DNA of 64,000 nucleotides. It comes from Bradyrhizobium commune. GTDB taxonomy: Bacteria > Pseudomonadota > Alphaproteobacteria > Rhizobiales > Xanthobacteraceae. Location: positions 5,518,001 through 5,582,000 of the forward strand of contig NZ_CP061379.1 of NCBI RefSeq assembly GCF_015624505.1, written 5' to 3'. The position numbers and the translations under genes were made by a program. Each line of letters opens with the position of its first letter. The first letter of the stretch is position 1. The notes under the pieces are model-generated. The model ran no database searches and was not told the DNA's origin. It saw only the letters and a list, made by a program, of their open reading frames with translations. This document shows positions 16,071-26,582 of the stretch, in pieces.

Positions 16071-17729
16071 ATGCGATACGCTTTCCCATTCCTCGTGACG
16101 GCCCTCACGCTCGCCGCCCTGCCCGCGGCGGCCGAGACCGCCGCGCCGGTCGAGCTGCGCATCCTCGCGATCAACGATTTCCACGGCAATCTTCGGCCCC
16201 CGCCGGGCGGCATCCGCATCAATGATCCCGAGGACAAAAGCAAGAAGGTGATGGTGGCAGCCGGCGGCGCCGAATACATGGCGACGCTGGTGAACCAGCT
16301 GCGCGACGGGCACAAGAACGCCATCTTCGTCGCCGCCGGCGACCTGATCGGCGCGAGCCCGTTTCTGTCGGCGATGTTTCACGACGAGCCCTCGGTCGAG
16401 TCGCTCTCGATGATGGGGCTTGCGATCACCTCGGTCGGCAATCACGAGTTCGACGAGGGCAAGACCGAGCTGTTGCGCATGCAGAACGGCGGCTGTCATC
16501 CGCTTGACGGCTGCCAGGGCCCACATCCCTTCACCGGAGCCAAATTCCACTATCTCGCCGCCTCCACCATCGAGACCGCGACCGGCAAGAGCGTGCTGCC
16601 GCCTTACGAGATCCGGGAGTTCGACGGCATTCCCGTCGCCTTCATCGGCCTGACCTTGAAGGGCACCGCCGGCATCGTCTCGCCGACGGGCATTGCCGGC
16701 CTCGAATTCCGCGACGAGGCCGAGACGGTGAATGCGCTGGTGCCACAACTGAAAGCGCGCGGCGTCGAGGCGATCGTGGTGCTGATCCATGAAGGCGGCG
16801 AACCTGTCGGCGACTACAATGAATGCCCGGGCATTTCAGGGCCGATCGTCGACATCGTGAAGAAGTTCGACCGCGCCGTCGACGTCGTCGTCAGCGGTCA
16901 CACCCATCGCGCCTATGTCTGCAACATCGACGGGCGCCTCGTCACCAGCGGCGACAAATACGGCACGCTGGTCACCGCGATCGATCTCAAGCTCGATCCG
17001 GCGACACGTGACATCGTCGGGGCCAAGGCCGAGAACGTCATCGTCGCCAACGCCTCGCTCGCCAAGGATCCCGAGCAGACCGCTCTCATCGACGCCTATG
17101 ACAAGCTGTCGGCCCCGATCGCCGGCCGCCCGGCGGGATCGGTGACGCAGACGCTGTCGCGGATTCCAAACGAGGCCGGCGAAAGCGCGCTCGGCGACAT
17201 CATCGCGGATGCACAGCTTACCGCGACCAAGGACGCCAAGGATGGCAGCGCTGTCATCGCGCTGACCAATCCCGGCGGCATCCGCACCGATGTCGTGCCG
17301 AAGGAGAACGGTGCGGTGTCTTTCGGCGATTTGTTCGCGAGCCAGCCGTTCCGCAACCGCCTCGTCACTCTGACGCTCACCGGCAGCCAGCTCAAGGACA
17401 TGCTGGAGCAGCAATGGCTCGATCCGAAGCGGCCGCGGATCCTCCAGGTCTCGAACGGTTTCAGCTACAGCTGGGACGCATCGAAGCCGCTCGGCGAGCG
17501 CATCATCGCCGACAGGATGACGCTCAACGGCAGGCCGATCGAGCCGGCCACAGGCTACCGTGTCACCCTCAACGACTACCTCGCCGTCGGCGGCGACGGC
17601 TTTACGGTCGCCAAGCAAGGCTCATCGCCGCAATATGGCGGTTACGACGCCGACGCCTTGTTTGCCTTTTTTAGGGCGCATGGACCGATCGGTCCGCTGC
17701 CGCCCACCCGCATCCTACGCGTGAATTGA
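16071..17729 (+). CDS. Exported 5'-nucleotidase / metallophosphatase (UshA-like)
   Basis: The 552-residue protein has an N-terminal signal peptide (residues 1-22, cleavage near AAAETA). The calcineurin-type metallophosphatase motifs appear in order: AINDFHGNL near 33, AAGDLIGASPF near 89, SVGNHEFDEG near 121 and VVSGHTHRAY near 270. The C-terminal 5'-nucleotidase substrate domain has NPGGIRTDVV and a late YRVTLNDYLAVGGDGF segment. Family enzymes hydrolyse nucleotides or UDP-sugars in the periplasm to salvage nucleosides and phosphate. It has its own short promoter region after the crotonase-fold gene. Confidence 0.92.
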   Translation: MRYAFPFLVTALTLAALPAAAETAAPVELRILAINDFHGNLRPPPGGIRINDPEDKSKKVMVAAGGAEYMATLVNQLRDGHKNAIFVAAGDLIGASPFLSAMFHDEPSVESLSMMGLAITSVGNHEFDEGKTELLRMQNGGCHPLDGCQGPHPFTGAKFHYLAASTIETATGKSVLPPYEIREFDGIPVAFIGLTLKGTAGIVSPTGIAGLEFRDEAETVNALVPQLKARGVEAIVVLIHEGGEPVGDYNECPGISGPIVDIVKKFDRAVDVVVSGHTHRAYVCNIDGRLVTSGDKYGTLVTAIDLKLDPATRDIVGAKAENVIVANASLAKDPEQTALIDAYDKLSAPIAGRPAGSVTQTLSRIPNEAGESALGDIIADAQLTATKDAKDGSAVIALTNPGGIRTDVVPKENGAVSFGDLFASQPFRNRLVTLTLTGSQLKDMLEQQWLDPKRPRILQVSNGFSYSWDASKPLGERIIADRMTLNGRPIEPATGYRVTLNDYLAVGGDGFTVAKQGSSPQYGGYDADALFAFFRAHGPIGPLPPTRILRVN

Positions 17730-17776
17730 TCTGGGTCAGACCGGCGAGCCCTTTGCCAAGTGGGCCCAAACTCTTA

Positions 17777-17800
17777 CATTGCGTTTTGCATTGCGTTTTG
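17777..17800. repeat. Perfect 12-base tandem repeat upstream of the deacetylase-like gene
   Basis: CATTGCGTTTTG is repeated twice without spacer (17777-17788, 17789-17800), about 54 bases before the ATG at 17854. It could be a regulatory direct repeat or simple slippage; the sequence alone does not decide. Confidence 0.7.
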
Positions 17801-17853
17801 GCGCCGGATGCGCCAAGCGACGTCACGAGCCCGTATCCTGTGAGGCCGACCTG

Positions 17854-18783
17854 ATGAGCACGCTTCTCCTGTCCCACAAGGCCTGCCTCGACCACGTCAC
17901 GCCGCCGGGACATCCTGAGAGACCCGACCGCCTGCGCGCGGTGGAGGAAGCGCTGTCGCAGGAGCGCTTCCAGTATCTGGTACGCGACCTGGCGCCGGAG
18001 GGCGATCTCGATCTCGTCACGCTCTGCCACAACGAGGATTACGTCACCGAGCTGCGCCACATCGCGCCGACCAGCGGCCAAGTCTATATCGACGGCGACA
18101 CCTCGATGTCGCCGGGCACGTGGGAAGCGGTGATGCGCGGCGTCGGCGGCGCGGTCGCAGCGACCGAAGCGGTGATGAATGGTGAGCACCGCAACGCCTT
18201 CGTCGCGGTGCGCCCGCCGGGCCATCACGCCGAGATCGGCAAGCCGATGGGCTTCTGCTTCTTCGACAATGTCGCGATCGCTGCGCGCCACGCGCAGCGC
18301 AAATACGGCATCAAGCGCGCGGCCATCGTCGATTTCGACGTGCATCACGGCAACGGCACGCAGGACATCTTCTGGTCGGACCCGACCGTGATGTACTGCT
18401 CGACACACCAGATGCCGCTGTTTCCAGGCACCGGTGCGCGCGGCGAGCGCGGCGATCACGACACCATCGTCAACGCGCCGCTCGCGTCCGAAGACGGTGG
18501 GCCGGAATTCCGCGCCGCGCTCGAGAATCTGATCCTGCCACGGCTGACGGAATTCAGCCCTGAGCTGCTCATCATCTCCGCGGGCTTCGACGCGCATTAC
18601 CGCGATCCTCTCGCGTCGCTGAATTTGCGCGGGGAGGATTATGCCTGGGTGACGCGCAAGCTGATGGACCTCGCCGACAAGTCGGCGGAGGGCCGCGTTG
18701 TTTCGGTGCTCGAGGGCGGCTATGACCTGCAAGGACTGAAAGAATCTGTTACGGCGCATGTCGGCGCCTTGATGGGCGCCTGA
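17854..18783 (+). CDS. Histone deacetylase-family (AcuC / acetylpolyamine aminohydrolase-like) enzyme
   Basis: The 309-residue protein carries the arginase-deacetylase signatures: GHPERPDRL near 24, RPPGHHAEIG (general-base His pair) near 122, the zinc-binding VDFDVHHGNGTQD near 160, and the second zinc Asp in ISAGFDAHYRDPLASL near 245. Bacterial members remove acetyl groups from lysines, polyamines or acetylated metabolites in the cytoplasm. ATG at 17854 was chosen because the conserved MSTLLLSH start begins there; the frame is open to 17779. xseB and dxs follow, an order common in alphaproteobacteria. Confidence 0.92.
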   Translation: MSTLLLSHKACLDHVTPPGHPERPDRLRAVEEALSQERFQYLVRDLAPEGDLDLVTLCHNEDYVTELRHIAPTSGQVYIDGDTSMSPGTWEAVMRGVGGAVAATEAVMNGEHRNAFVAVRPPGHHAEIGKPMGFCFFDNVAIAARHAQRKYGIKRAAIVDFDVHHGNGTQDIFWSDPTVMYCSTHQMPLFPGTGARGERGDHDTIVNAPLASEDGGPEFRAALENLILPRLTEFSPELLIISAGFDAHYRDPLASLNLRGEDYAWVTRKLMDLADKSAEGRVVSVLEGGYDLQGLKESVTAHVGALMGA

Positions 18784-18857
18784 CGACAATCGCCACATTA
18801 AGCCCGCAAAATCCGCCTTCACTGCAATGAAAGCGAATCGGGCAATCGGAAGCGGAT

Positions 18858-19109
18858 ATGGCCGAAAATACCCAAGTCGACGTCTCCCGGCTCACCTTCG
18901 AGCGCGCGATCGAGGAACTCGAAACGATCGTGAAGCGCCTCGAAGACGGCAAGGTGCCGCTTGAGGAATCCGTGACGATCTACGAGCGCGGCGAGGCGCT
19001 GAAGCGGCGTTGCGAAGAGCTGCTACGGCAGGCCGAGGCGCGCGTCGACAAGATCACCACCGATGCCAGCGGCCAAGCCACCGGTACGGCGCCGCTCGAC
19101 GTGCAATAA
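18858..19109 (+). CDS. xseB: Exodeoxyribonuclease VII small subunit
   Basis: The 83-residue protein matches the XseB helical hairpin: LTFERAIEELETIVKRLEDG, then VPLEESVTIYERGEALKRRCEELL, with an acidic and poorly conserved tail. XseB binds several copies to XseA to make the processive single-strand nuclease that yields oligonucleotides. xseA is not in this window. It starts 74 bases after the deacetylase gene and precedes dxs by 560 bases. Confidence 0.95.
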   Translation: MAENTQVDVSRLTFERAIEELETIVKRLEDGKVPLEESVTIYERGEALKRRCEELLRQAEARVDKITTDASGQATGTAPLDVQ

Positions 19110-19669
19110 AGGCTCGCCGCAGGAACAATTTTTCCATGATCCCTCGAGGCGTGTTCCGCGCACGGGAACGCAAGACCGATGACGAGGTCGGAACTCGCCT
19201 CGCGCATGCTCCCAGCCGCTCTCGAATCCAGCCAAAACAGCCGCGTTCTTGCCGAAACCTGCCGAGGAACCGGGCAAGACGGGAACCTCAGCCCCGGCGT
19301 CAGGGTTAACCAAACTGGCCCGCCGGTTGCACCTGCATACCCGTAATCGGCCGGGCGGGTTGGCTTTGGCCTCAGGTTTGGTGTAAAGCTGCGCGGAGTG
19401 TGGCTTTTTGGAAGCCTTGCGTGGGGACCGAATACCAAGCGCAAATGCTTCAAATCGCTGATGAAATTGGCTGGGACGGACGAAGCCGATCTAAGTGACA
19501 GGGATCACGGGGACTGAACCGGAGCGCACTTGGGCTCACCAACGCTTGAACGAGGGGCTTTGCCCCGGGCGGGTGGCTTCGACGGTCTGGGGACTCGCGC
19601 TGCGCCGATATTGTGCAAACCCATCGCGCACCGGAATGACCTTCCGGCGCTGACAAATTGGAAATCGCT
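19110..19669. other. 560-base gene-free stretch between xseB and dxs
   Basis: Open frames here on both strands lack ribosome sites, signal peptides or recognisable domains and look like chance frames in GC-rich DNA. I see no tRNA or known riboswitch. The stretch presumably holds the dxs promoter and leader, and perhaps an RNA I cannot identify. A short inverted repeat GTGC-N9-GCAC occurs near 19613. Confidence 0.5.
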
Positions 19670-21598
19670 GTGAACGCATACAGTAAAACGCCGCTTCTCG
19701 ACACCATCCGGACGCCGGACGACCTGCGCAAGCTCAAGATCGAGCAGGTTCGCCAGGTCGCCGACGAGCTGCGTCAGGAGACCATCGATGCCGTCTCGGT
19801 GACCGGCGGTCATTTCGGCGCGGGCCTCGGCGTGGTCGAGCTCACCACCGCGATTCACTACGTCTTCGACACGCCGCGCGACCGGCTGATCTGGGACGTC
19901 GGCCATCAGGCCTATCCGCACAAGATCCTCACCGGTCGCCGCGACCGCATCCGCACGCTGCGCACCGGCGGCGGCCTGTCCGGCTTCACCAAGCGCAGCG
20001 AGAGCGATTACGATCCGTTCGGCGCCGCGCATTCCTCGACCTCGATCTCCGCCGGTCTCGGCATGGCGGTTGCGCGTGACCTCGCCGGCGGCAAGAACAA
20101 CGTTATCGCAGTGATCGGTGACGGCGCGATGTCGGCGGGCATGGCCTATGAAGCCATGAACAATGCGGGTGCGATGAACTCGCGCCTGATCGTCATCCTC
20201 AACGACAACGACATGTCGATCGCGCCGCCGGTCGGCGCGATGAGCGCCTATCTGTCGCGGCTCTATTCCGGCAAGACCTATCGCACGCTGCGCGAGGCGG
20301 CCAAGCAGATCAACCAGCGCCTGCCCAAGGTGCTCGCGAACCGTGCCAACCGCGTCGAGGAATATTCCCGCGGCTTCATGATGGACGGCGGCACGTTGTT
20401 CGAGGAGCTCGGCTTCTACTATGTCGGCCCGATCGACGGTCATAACCTCGACCATCTGCTGCCCGTGCTGAAGAACGTCCGCGACATGGAGACCGGCCCG
20501 ATCCTGGTCCACGTCGTGACGCAGAAGGGCAAGGGCTACGGCCCGGCGGAAGCCTCCGCCGACAAGTACCACGCCGTCGTCAAGTTCGACGTCGCGACCG
20601 GCACCCAGGCCAAGGCCAAGCCGAACGCGCCGGCCTACCAGAACGTGTTCGGCCAGAGCCTTGTCAAGGAAGCGCAGAAGGACGACAAGATCGTCGCCAT
20701 CACCGCGGCGATGCCGTCGGGCACCGGCGTCGACATCTTCAACAAGGCGTTCCCGGAGCGCACCTTCGACGTCGGCATCGCCGAGCAGCACGCGGTGACC
20801 TTCGCCGCCGGTCTTGCGACCGAAGGCTACAAGCCGTTCTGCGCGATCTACTCGACCTTCCTCCAGCGCGGCTACGACCAGATCGTGCATGACGTCGCGA
20901 TCCAGAACCTGCCCGTCCGCTTCGCCATCGACCGTGCCGGCCTCGTCGGCGCCGACGGTGCCACGCATGCCGGCTCGTTCGACAACGCCTATCTCGGCTG
21001 CCTGCCGAACATGGTGATCATGGCGGCGGCCGACGAAGCCGAGCTCGTGCACATGGTGGCGACCCAGGTCGCGATCAACGACCGCCCGAGCTCGCTGCGC
21101 TATCCGCGCGGCGAAGGCCGCGGCATCGAGATGCCCGAAATCGGCGTGCCCCTCGAGATCGGCAAGGGCCGCATGATCCGCCAGGGCAGCAAGATCGCGC
21201 TGCTCTCCTTCGGCACGCGCCTCGCCGAATGCGAGAAGGCGGCCGACGAGCTCGCCGCCCACGGCCTCTCGACCTCGATTGCGGACGCGCGCTTCATGAA
21301 GCCGCTCGACACCGAGCTGGTGCTCAAGCTCGCCCGCGACCACGACGTCCTGATCACGGTCGAGGAAGGCTCGGTCGGCGGCTTCGGCTCGCATGTCGCG
21401 CAGTTCCTGACCGACCAGGGCGTGCTCGACACCGGCATGGTCAAGTTCCGCACGATGGTGCTGCCCGACGTGTTCCAGGACCACGATACGCCCGCCGCGA
21501 TGTACGCCCGCGCCGGTCTCGACGCCAAGGGCATCGTCGCCAAGGTGTTCGAAGCGCTCGGCAAGGACGTCAAGACCGAGACGGTGAAGCTCGCCTGA
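19670..21598 (+). CDS. dxs: 1-deoxy-D-xylulose-5-phosphate synthase
   Basis: The 642-residue thiamine-diphosphate enzyme condenses pyruvate and glyceraldehyde-3-phosphate, the first step of the MEP isoprenoid route. Visible motifs are [21 protein letters not shown] near 46, [11 protein letters not shown] near 76, the TPP motif [16 protein letters not shown] ending in LNDND (about 150-180), and the catalytic Glu in [14 protein letters not shown] near 370. GTG at 19670 was chosen because GGAAA lies just upstream and homology begins at NAYSKTPLL; a TTG at 19658 is possible. A nucleoside deoxyribosyltransferase, tlyA and a TrmA-type methyltransferase follow closely. Confidence 0.96.
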   Translation: MNAYSKTPLLDTIRTPDDLRKLKIEQVRQVADELRQETIDAVSVTGGHFGAGLGVVELTTAIHYVFDTPRDRLIWDVGHQAYPHKILTGRRDRIRTLRTGGGLSGFTKRSESDYDPFGAAHSSTSISAGLGMAVARDLAGGKNNVIAVIGDGAMSAGMAYEAMNNAGAMNSRLIVILNDNDMSIAPPVGAMSAYLSRLYSGKTYRTLREAAKQINQRLPKVLANRANRVEEYSRGFMMDGGTLFEELGFYYVGPIDGHNLDHLLPVLKNVRDMETGPILVHVVTQKGKGYGPAEASADKYHAVVKFDVATGTQAKAKPNAPAYQNVFGQSLVKEAQKDDKIVAITAAMPSGTGVDIFNKAFPERTFDVGIAEQHAVTFAAGLATEGYKPFCAIYSTFLQRGYDQIVHDVAIQNLPVRFAIDRAGLVGADGATHAGSFDNAYLGCLPNMVIMAAADEAELVHMVATQVAINDRPSSLRYPRGEGRGIEMPEIGVPLEIGKGRMIRQGSKIALLSFGTRLAECEKAADELAAHGLSTSIADARFMKPLDTELVLKLARDHDVLITVEEGSVGGFGSHVAQFLTDQGVLDTGMVKFRTMVLPDVFQDHDTPAAMYARAGLDAKGIVAKVFEALGKDVKTETVKLA

Positions 21599-21633
21599 GG
21601 CGAGCTTCGACCTTCGCCGAAGCAGCGACCTTC

Positions 21634-22185
21634 ATGAAAATCTATCTGGCGGGCCCCGACGTGTTCCTGCCGGATGCGATCGAAATCGGCCGACGCAAGG
21701 CGGACATCTGCGCGGCCCATGGCCAGAGCGGCCTCTATCCGCTCGACAACAAGATCGACCTCACCGCACCTGACGCCTCGCGGCAGATCTTTTGCGGCAA
21801 CGAGGCGATGATGGACCGGGCTGACGCCATCATTGCCAATCTCACGCCGTTCCGCGGCGCCGGCGCCGATCCCGGCACCGTCTACGAGCTCGGCTACATG
21901 GCCGGCCGCGGCAAGCTTTGTCTGGCCTATTCCAACGATCCCGCCACCTATGCCGACCGCGTCTCGCGTTTCATGAACGTCACCTCCGAGGACGGGCGGC
22001 TGGTCGATGCGCAGGGGCTGACGGTCGAGGATTTTGGTCTCGTCGACAATCTCATGATGATCCACGCGGTGGAGCTGCATGGCTGCCCGCTGGTGACGCC
22101 GGCGGAGATGCCGATCGACGTCTGGCACGATCTCTCAGCGTTCGAGGCTTGCGTCCGGATGGCGGCTGCGCGAGTTTCGCAGTAA
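21634..22185 (+). CDS. Nucleoside 2-deoxyribosyltransferase family protein
   Basis: The 183-residue product begins MKIYLAGPDVFLPDA, the phosphate/sugar-binding start of this family, and has the PLDNKID segment near 38, ADAIIANLTPFRG near 66, and the catalytic Glu in DPGTVYELGYMAG near 88. Family enzymes swap bases on deoxyribonucleosides or cleave the N-glycosidic bond in nucleotide salvage. It starts 35 bases after dxs and 26 bases before tlyA, so it probably belongs to the dxs transcript. Confidence 0.9.
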   Translation: MKIYLAGPDVFLPDAIEIGRRKADICAAHGQSGLYPLDNKIDLTAPDASRQIFCGNEAMMDRADAIIANLTPFRGAGADPGTVYELGYMAGRGKLCLAYSNDPATYADRVSRFMNVTSEDGRLVDAQGLTVEDFGLVDNLMMIHAVELHGCPLVTPAEMPIDVWHDLSAFEACVRMAAARVSQ

Positions 22186-22211
22186 CAAGCGCTTCATTCT
22201 CCGGAGAGCCG

Positions 22212-22946
22212 ATGTCCCCTCCCCGCAAGCGCGCGGATGTTCTGCTGGTCGAGCGCGGCCTGTTCGAGAGCCGCGCGCGGGCGCGCGCGGCGATCGAGGC
22301 CGGGCTCGTGACGGCTGACGACAGGCTTGTTTCAAAACCATCCGAAACCATCGCGGAGGACGCGGCGATCCAGGCCGAACCGGCACACCCTTATGTCTCG
22401 CGCGGCGGCGTCAAACTCGCCGGCGCGCTGGAGCGCTACCCCATCGAGGTCGAGGACCATGTCTGCCTCGACGTCGGCGCCTCCACCGGCGGTTTTACCG
22501 AGGTGCTGCTGGCGAACGGCGCGAGCCTGGTCTTTGCCGTCGATGTGGGCACGGCCCAACTGCATCCGTCACTGCGCGGGCACCCCAAGATCGTGTCGAT
22601 GGAGGAGACGGATATCCGCGCCTATGACGGCAAGCGGCTTCCGGCGCGGCCCGATGTCGTCGTCATCGACGTCAGCTTCATCTCGCTGAAGACCGTGCTG
22701 CCCGTCGCGCTGTCGCTCGCAGCAGCGCCCATGAGCCTGCTCGCGCTGATCAAGCCGCAATTCGAGGCCGACCGAAAGCACAACAAGAAGGGCATCATCC
22801 GCGACGCCGCCGTGCATCAGGAGATCTGCGACGACATCGCAGCGTTCGCGGCATCACTCGGCTGCACCGGCATCGAGGTGTTTCCCTCCTCGATCGCGGG
22901 CGGCGACGGCAACATCGAATTCTTCCTGGGCGCGCGCCGTGGTTGA
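22212..22946 (+). CDS. tlyA: TlyA-family rRNA (cytidine-2'-O)-methyltransferase / haemolysin-like
   Basis: The 244-residue protein has an N-terminal S4 RNA-binding domain ([21 protein letters not shown]) and an FtsJ-like SAM methyltransferase domain: [17 protein letters not shown] near 84, [16 protein letters not shown] near 147, and [10 protein letters not shown] near 179, which supply the Lys/Asp/Lys/Glu-type catalytic positions. TlyA methylates rRNA in mycobacteria; the rhizobial target is unproven. Its end overlaps the next gene by eight bases. Confidence 0.92.
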   Translation: MSPPRKRADVLLVERGLFESRARARAAIEAGLVTADDRLVSKPSETIAEDAAIQAEPAHPYVSRGGVKLAGALERYPIEVEDHVCLDVGASTGGFTEVLLANGASLVFAVDVGTAQLHPSLRGHPKIVSMEETDIRAYDGKRLPARPDVVVIDVSFISLKTVLPVALSLAAAPMSLLALIKPQFEADRKHNKKGIIRDAAVHQEICDDIAAFAASLGCTGIEVFPSSIAGGDGNIEFFLGARRG

Positions 22947-24186
22947 GCGCGTGAGGATCGATCACGTCGGCCATCGCGGCGACGGCGTCTCGCTCGACGA
23001 AGGCGACGCGCTCTACGTGCCGTATACGCTTGGTGGCGAGACCGTCGAGGTCGACCATGTCGCGGGCAACCATCCCGACCGCCGCAAGCTGCTCGCGGTC
23101 GAGGTCGCAAGCCCCGAACGCATCGAGCCGTTCTGTCCGCACTTCGGCGTCTGTGGCGGCTGCGCCATCCAGCACTGGGCGACCGAGCCCTATCACGCCT
23201 GGAAGCGCAACATCGTGGTCGAGACGCTGGCGCAGGCCGGCATCGAGTGCGAGGTGGCGCCGCTGGTCGATGCGCATGGCGCGGGGCGCAGGCGCGTCAC
23301 GCTGCACGGAAGGTTCGGCACACACAGTATCCTCAAGGTCGGCTTCGCGGCGGTGAGTTCGCATGACGTGATCCCGATCCATCGCTGCCCGATCCTCGAT
23401 CCCGCGCTCGACGGCGCGCTTGATGCGGCCTGGGCGCTTGCCGAACCGCTGACATCGAAAATGCCGGTGACGAAGCCGATCGACATCCAGGTCACCGCCA
23501 CAGCCAATGGCCTCGATGTCGACGTGCGCGGCTCCGGCCCGCTGCCGACGGCCCTCATCACGGCGCTGTCGCGCGTCGCCGAGCAGCACCGGCTGGCACG
23601 GCTGACGCGGCATGGCGAGCTCGTGCTGCAACGCCTGCCACCGACGTTGCGGATGGGCCGCGCCGAGGTGACGTTGCCGCCGGGCTCGTTCTTGCAGGCA
23701 ACGGTGGCGGGCGAAGAGACGCTGGCCGCGCTCGTCGCGGAGCGCGGCGGCAAAGCCAAGGAGGTTCTCGACCTTTTCTGCGGCGTCGGGCCGTTCGCGC
23801 TTCGGCTCGCTGAGAAGGCGCGCGTCACGGCTTTTGACAGCGACGCTGGCGCGATCAATGCGCTGGTGAAAGCCGCGCGCGCACCCGGCCTGAAGCCGAT
23901 CAAGGCCGAGCCGCGCGACCTGTTCCGTCGCCCGCTGGTGCCGCAGGAGCTGCGCGACTTCGACGCCGTCGTGTTCGATCCGCCGCGCCAGGGCGCGCAG
24001 GCGCAGGCGCTGAAGCTCGCCACAAGCAAGGTCCCTGTGGTGATCGCGGTGTCCTGCAACGTCGTAACGTTTGCGCGCGACGCTCGGTTGCTCATTGATG
24101 GCGGTTACAAGATCGAGAGTGTCGTTCCGGTCGACCAGTTCCGCCACACGCCACACGTGGAATTGGTCGCGCGCTTCACGCGCTAG
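22939..24186 (+). CDS. Class I SAM-dependent RNA methyltransferase, TrmA/RumA (RlmD-like) family
   Basis: The 415-residue protein has an N-terminal TRAM-like segment, then an iron-sulphur cysteine cluster ([16 protein letters not shown] near 65) followed by the Rossmann SAM motif [15 protein letters not shown] near 275, [13 protein letters not shown] near 345 and the catalytic Cys in [15 protein letters not shown] near 370. This family makes 5-methyluridine in tRNA or 23S rRNA. The start GTG at 22939 overlaps the tlyA stop; a GTG at 22951 is an alternative. It is probably the last gene of the dxs group. Confidence 0.92.
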   Translation: MVERVRIDHVGHRGDGVSLDEGDALYVPYTLGGETVEVDHVAGNHPDRRKLLAVEVASPERIEPFCPHFGVCGGCAIQHWATEPYHAWKRNIVVETLAQAGIECEVAPLVDAHGAGRRRVTLHGRFGTHSILKVGFAAVSSHDVIPIHRCPILDPALDGALDAAWALAEPLTSKMPVTKPIDIQVTATANGLDVDVRGSGPLPTALITALSRVAEQHRLARLTRHGELVLQRLPPTLRMGRAEVTLPPGSFLQATVAGEETLAALVAERGGKAKEVLDLFCGVGPFALRLAEKARVTAFDSDAGAINALVKAARAPGLKPIKAEPRDLFRRPLVPQELRDFDAVVFDPPRQGAQAQALKLATSKVPVVIAVSCNVVTFARDARLLIDGGYKIESVVPVDQFRHTPHVELVARFTR

Positions 24187-24773
24187 CGGCGAAGGGCCCC
24201 GAGCGCCGGCGACTCGCCGGGCAGCATGTTCGATCTGATATCGCTGTCCATGCGGCCCCCGTCCAGCTGGGTGAAGCCGGCGCCGAACGACAGGCTGAGG
24301 TTGGAGGTCGGCTTGAATTCGACGCCGGCAAAAGCGCCATAGCCCGGCGCTGTGCTGGACGTGAGCGGGGCAAGCGAGCTGCCGATGCCGTTGCCGTATT
24401 TCAGCGTGTCGAAACCGGCGAAGAACGTGACCGGCATGCCACCCGCGGTCTTGGCGGTGTAGCCGAACTGCGAGCTGTCGTAGGAGAGCGCGCTGAAATT
24501 GCCGGCCGGTCCAGCCTGGCTGAATCCGCTCCAATTGAGGTTGCCACGCTGGGTGTTGACAAAGAAGCCCGTGCGTCCGCCCGCCTCAGTGGAATTGAAG
24601 CTCGGAAAGTTGCCGTACGTATTGGAGGTTTGGTCGGCACTCCCGCCAAAGCCGAAAGGCCCGCCCGGGATGAAATATTGCACCGGGGCAACTTGCGCGT
24701 GAACCGGTGCTCCACTGAAGCAGAGCACCGCGAAGAGAGTGGCGAGACCGCAGGAACGCCGGAGGCGAGGCAT
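24183..24773 (-). CDS. Exported protein of unknown function, likely outer-membrane beta structure
   Basis: The 196-residue product has a signal peptide ([23 protein letters not shown], cleavage near residue 26). The mature part is rich in Gly, Ser and aromatic residues with alternating strands ([41 protein letters not shown]), which suggests a small beta-barrel or a barrel fragment. I cannot name a family. Its stop overlaps the stop of the convergent methyltransferase gene by four bases. Confidence 0.65.
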   Translation of the reverse strand: MPRLRRSCGLATLFAVLCFSGAPVHAQVAPVQYFIPGGPFGFGGSADQTSNTYGNFPSFNSTEAGGRTGFFVNTQRGNLNWSGFSQAGPAGNFSALSYDSSQFGYTAKTAGGMPVTFFAGFDTLKYGNGIGSSLAPLTSSTAPGYGAFAGVEFKPTSNLSLSFGAGFTQLDGGRMDSDIRSNMLPGESPALGALRR

Positions 24774-25025
24774 TCAGGTGACCGTCAGAATGATACGCAA
24801 ATTATACGCCCGGCATCGCGCAAATGCCAGCGACCGCACGCCGGTGAACGCGCCATCCGGTTCCAGGATTACCTCTTCCTGACGCTTTGAACCTCCCCCG
24901 TGCCGGATTGACCCATTGAAGGGTGCGCCAGCCAAGCCGCCACATTGACGCGAAGCCTGGCGCAGTTCTGCAACGCGCAAATTGTGCAGACCCTTGAAAA
25001 TGCCAACGCTTGCATGGAGGTCGTC

Positions 25026-26084
25026 ATGGAGGTCAATTCCGACAGGTTGAATGCCTTTATGGGCAAGATGGTCACCGAATTCGGCGCGGCGATGAACGCA
25101 TCGCTGGTCCTGCTCGGCGACAAGCTCGGTCTCTACCGCACGCTTGCCACCAAGGGACCGATGAACTCGTCCGAGCTCGCGCGCGCCACCGGAACGACGG
25201 AACGCTACATCCGCGAATGGCTGTCGAGCCAGGCAGCCTCGGGCTACATCGAATACGATGCCGCGTCGGGAAAATTCTCGATGCTGCCGGAGCAGGCGAT
25301 GGCGCTGGCCGATGAGGACAGCCCGGTCTTTCTCGGCGCATTCGCCAACGTGATCGCCTCGACATTTCTCGACGAGCCTAAGATTACGGACGCATTCAGG
25401 AGCGGCAAGGGTGTCGGCTGGAACCGGCGCAGCGAGTGCCTGTTCTGCGGCACGGCCCGGTTTTTCCGCACCGGCTACATGCACAATCTGGTGCAGGCCT
25501 GGCTGCCCGCGCTCGACGGTGTCGTCGACAAGCTGAAGCGCGGCGCCAAGGTCGCCGATGTCGGCTGTGGGCACGGCGTCTCGACACGGTTGATGGCGCA
25601 GGCCTTCCCGAACTCCCGCTTCTACGGTTTTGACTATCACGAGGGCTCGATCGAGGCCGCGCGAAAGGCGGCCGCCGACGCGAAACTCGGCGATCGGGTC
25701 TCCTTCGCCGTTCATTCCGCAAAAACCTATCCGGCCGAAGACTATGATCTCGTCTGCTTCTTCGATTGCCTGCACGACATGGGCGATCCCGTCGGCGCGA
25801 TTCGCCACGTGCGCGAATCCATGGCGAAGGACGGCACCTGCATGCTGGTCGAGCCGTTCGCGAACGACCGTCTCGAGGACAACCTCAATCCGGTCGGACG
25901 CGTCTACTATGCGGCGTCGACCATGATCTGTACGCCGGCATCGCTGGACCAAGAGGTTGGCCTCGCGCTGGGCGCCCAGGCCGGCGAGGCACGTCTGCGC
26001 AACGTCGCGCGCGAAGGTGGCTTGACACGATTTCGCCGCGCCACCGAGACGCCCTTCAACTTGATCCTGGAGGCGCGGATCTGA
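25026..26084 (+). CDS. Class I SAM-dependent methyltransferase with N-terminal winged helix
   Basis: The 352-residue protein has an N-terminal winged-helix dimerisation-type domain (SSELARATGTTERYIREWLSSQAASGYIEYD) and a C-terminal Rossmann methyltransferase domain: VADVGCGHGVSTRLMAQAFP near 178, FYGFDYHEGSIEAARKAA, YDLVCFFDCLHDMGDP near 240. The layout resembles O-methyltransferase and Rv2258c-like proteins; the substrate is unknown. ATG at 25026 was chosen because GGAGG lies five bases upstream; the frame is open to 24945. The 252 bases upstream form a divergent spacer with no other gene. Confidence 0.88.
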   Translation: MEVNSDRLNAFMGKMVTEFGAAMNASLVLLGDKLGLYRTLATKGPMNSSELARATGTTERYIREWLSSQAASGYIEYDAASGKFSMLPEQAMALADEDSPVFLGAFANVIASTFLDEPKITDAFRSGKGVGWNRRSECLFCGTARFFRTGYMHNLVQAWLPALDGVVDKLKRGAKVADVGCGHGVSTRLMAQAFPNSRFYGFDYHEGSIEAARKAAADAKLGDRVSFAVHSAKTYPAEDYDLVCFFDCLHDMGDPVGAIRHVRESMAKDGTCMLVEPFANDRLEDNLNPVGRVYYAASTMICTPASLDQEVGLALGAQAGEARLRNVAREGGLTRFRRATETPFNLILEARI

Positions 26085-26090
26085 CGTCCA

Positions 26091-26546
26091 TCACACGCCT
26101 GGCTCGGGTCGGCGCGCGACATAGCCGACCCGCAAGCCCGGCACGAAGCCGCATCCCTCGTAGAAGCGGTGCACGCGCGGGTCCTTGCGGCCGCTCTGCA
26201 TCAGCACGTGATGGCAATGCTTCCGCCAGGCCGCCTCCAGCGCCGCCGTGACGACGGCGCGCCCGTGGCCACGCCCCTGGTGTTCGGGATGGGTCACGAC
26301 GTTTTCGAGGAAGGCGTGGCGTCTGCCGCCGCGCAGCAAGTTGGGCACGGTGATGAGCATGCAGGTCGCGACGATCCTGCCGCCATCCTCCGAGACGAAC
26401 ACAGCGAGATCATCGCGGGACATTGTCTGCCGCCAGATCTCCTCGGCCCTCTCCCGCGGCTCGGCCGCCGCACTGACCTCCGAGGCGCGGAACAGATCGA
26501 GCAGCGCGGAGAGATCGGGTGCTTTGGCGAGCCTGGCAGTCGGCAT
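26091..26546 (-). CDS. GNAT-family N-acetyltransferase
   Basis: The 151-residue protein has the acetyl-CoA binding motif A with pyrophosphate loop (NVVTHPEHQGRGHGRAVV near residue 84) and the motif B end RVHRFYEGCGFVPG near 128. The N-terminal LSALLDLFRASEV helix is typical of small-molecule GNATs. The substrate cannot be predicted. It follows the VOC gene at 26583 by 36 bases on the same strand and is probably co-transcribed with it. Confidence 0.88.
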   Translation of the reverse strand: MPTARLAKAPDLSALLDLFRASEVSAAAEPRERAEEIWRQTMSRDDLAVFVSEDGGRIVATCMLITVPNLLRGGRRHAFLENVVTHPEHQGRGHGRAVVTAALEAAWRKHCHHVLMQSGRKDPRVHRFYEGCGFVPGLRVGYVARRPEPGV

Positions 26547-26582
26547 TTCGCGTTCTCCTGACCTCGCGCGCGACCGGCGATA

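Noticed and set aside
18980..19453. Frames on both strands in the xseB/dxs spacer (up to 157 codons)
   Set aside because: They overlap xseB, lack ribosome sites and have biased low-complexity composition.
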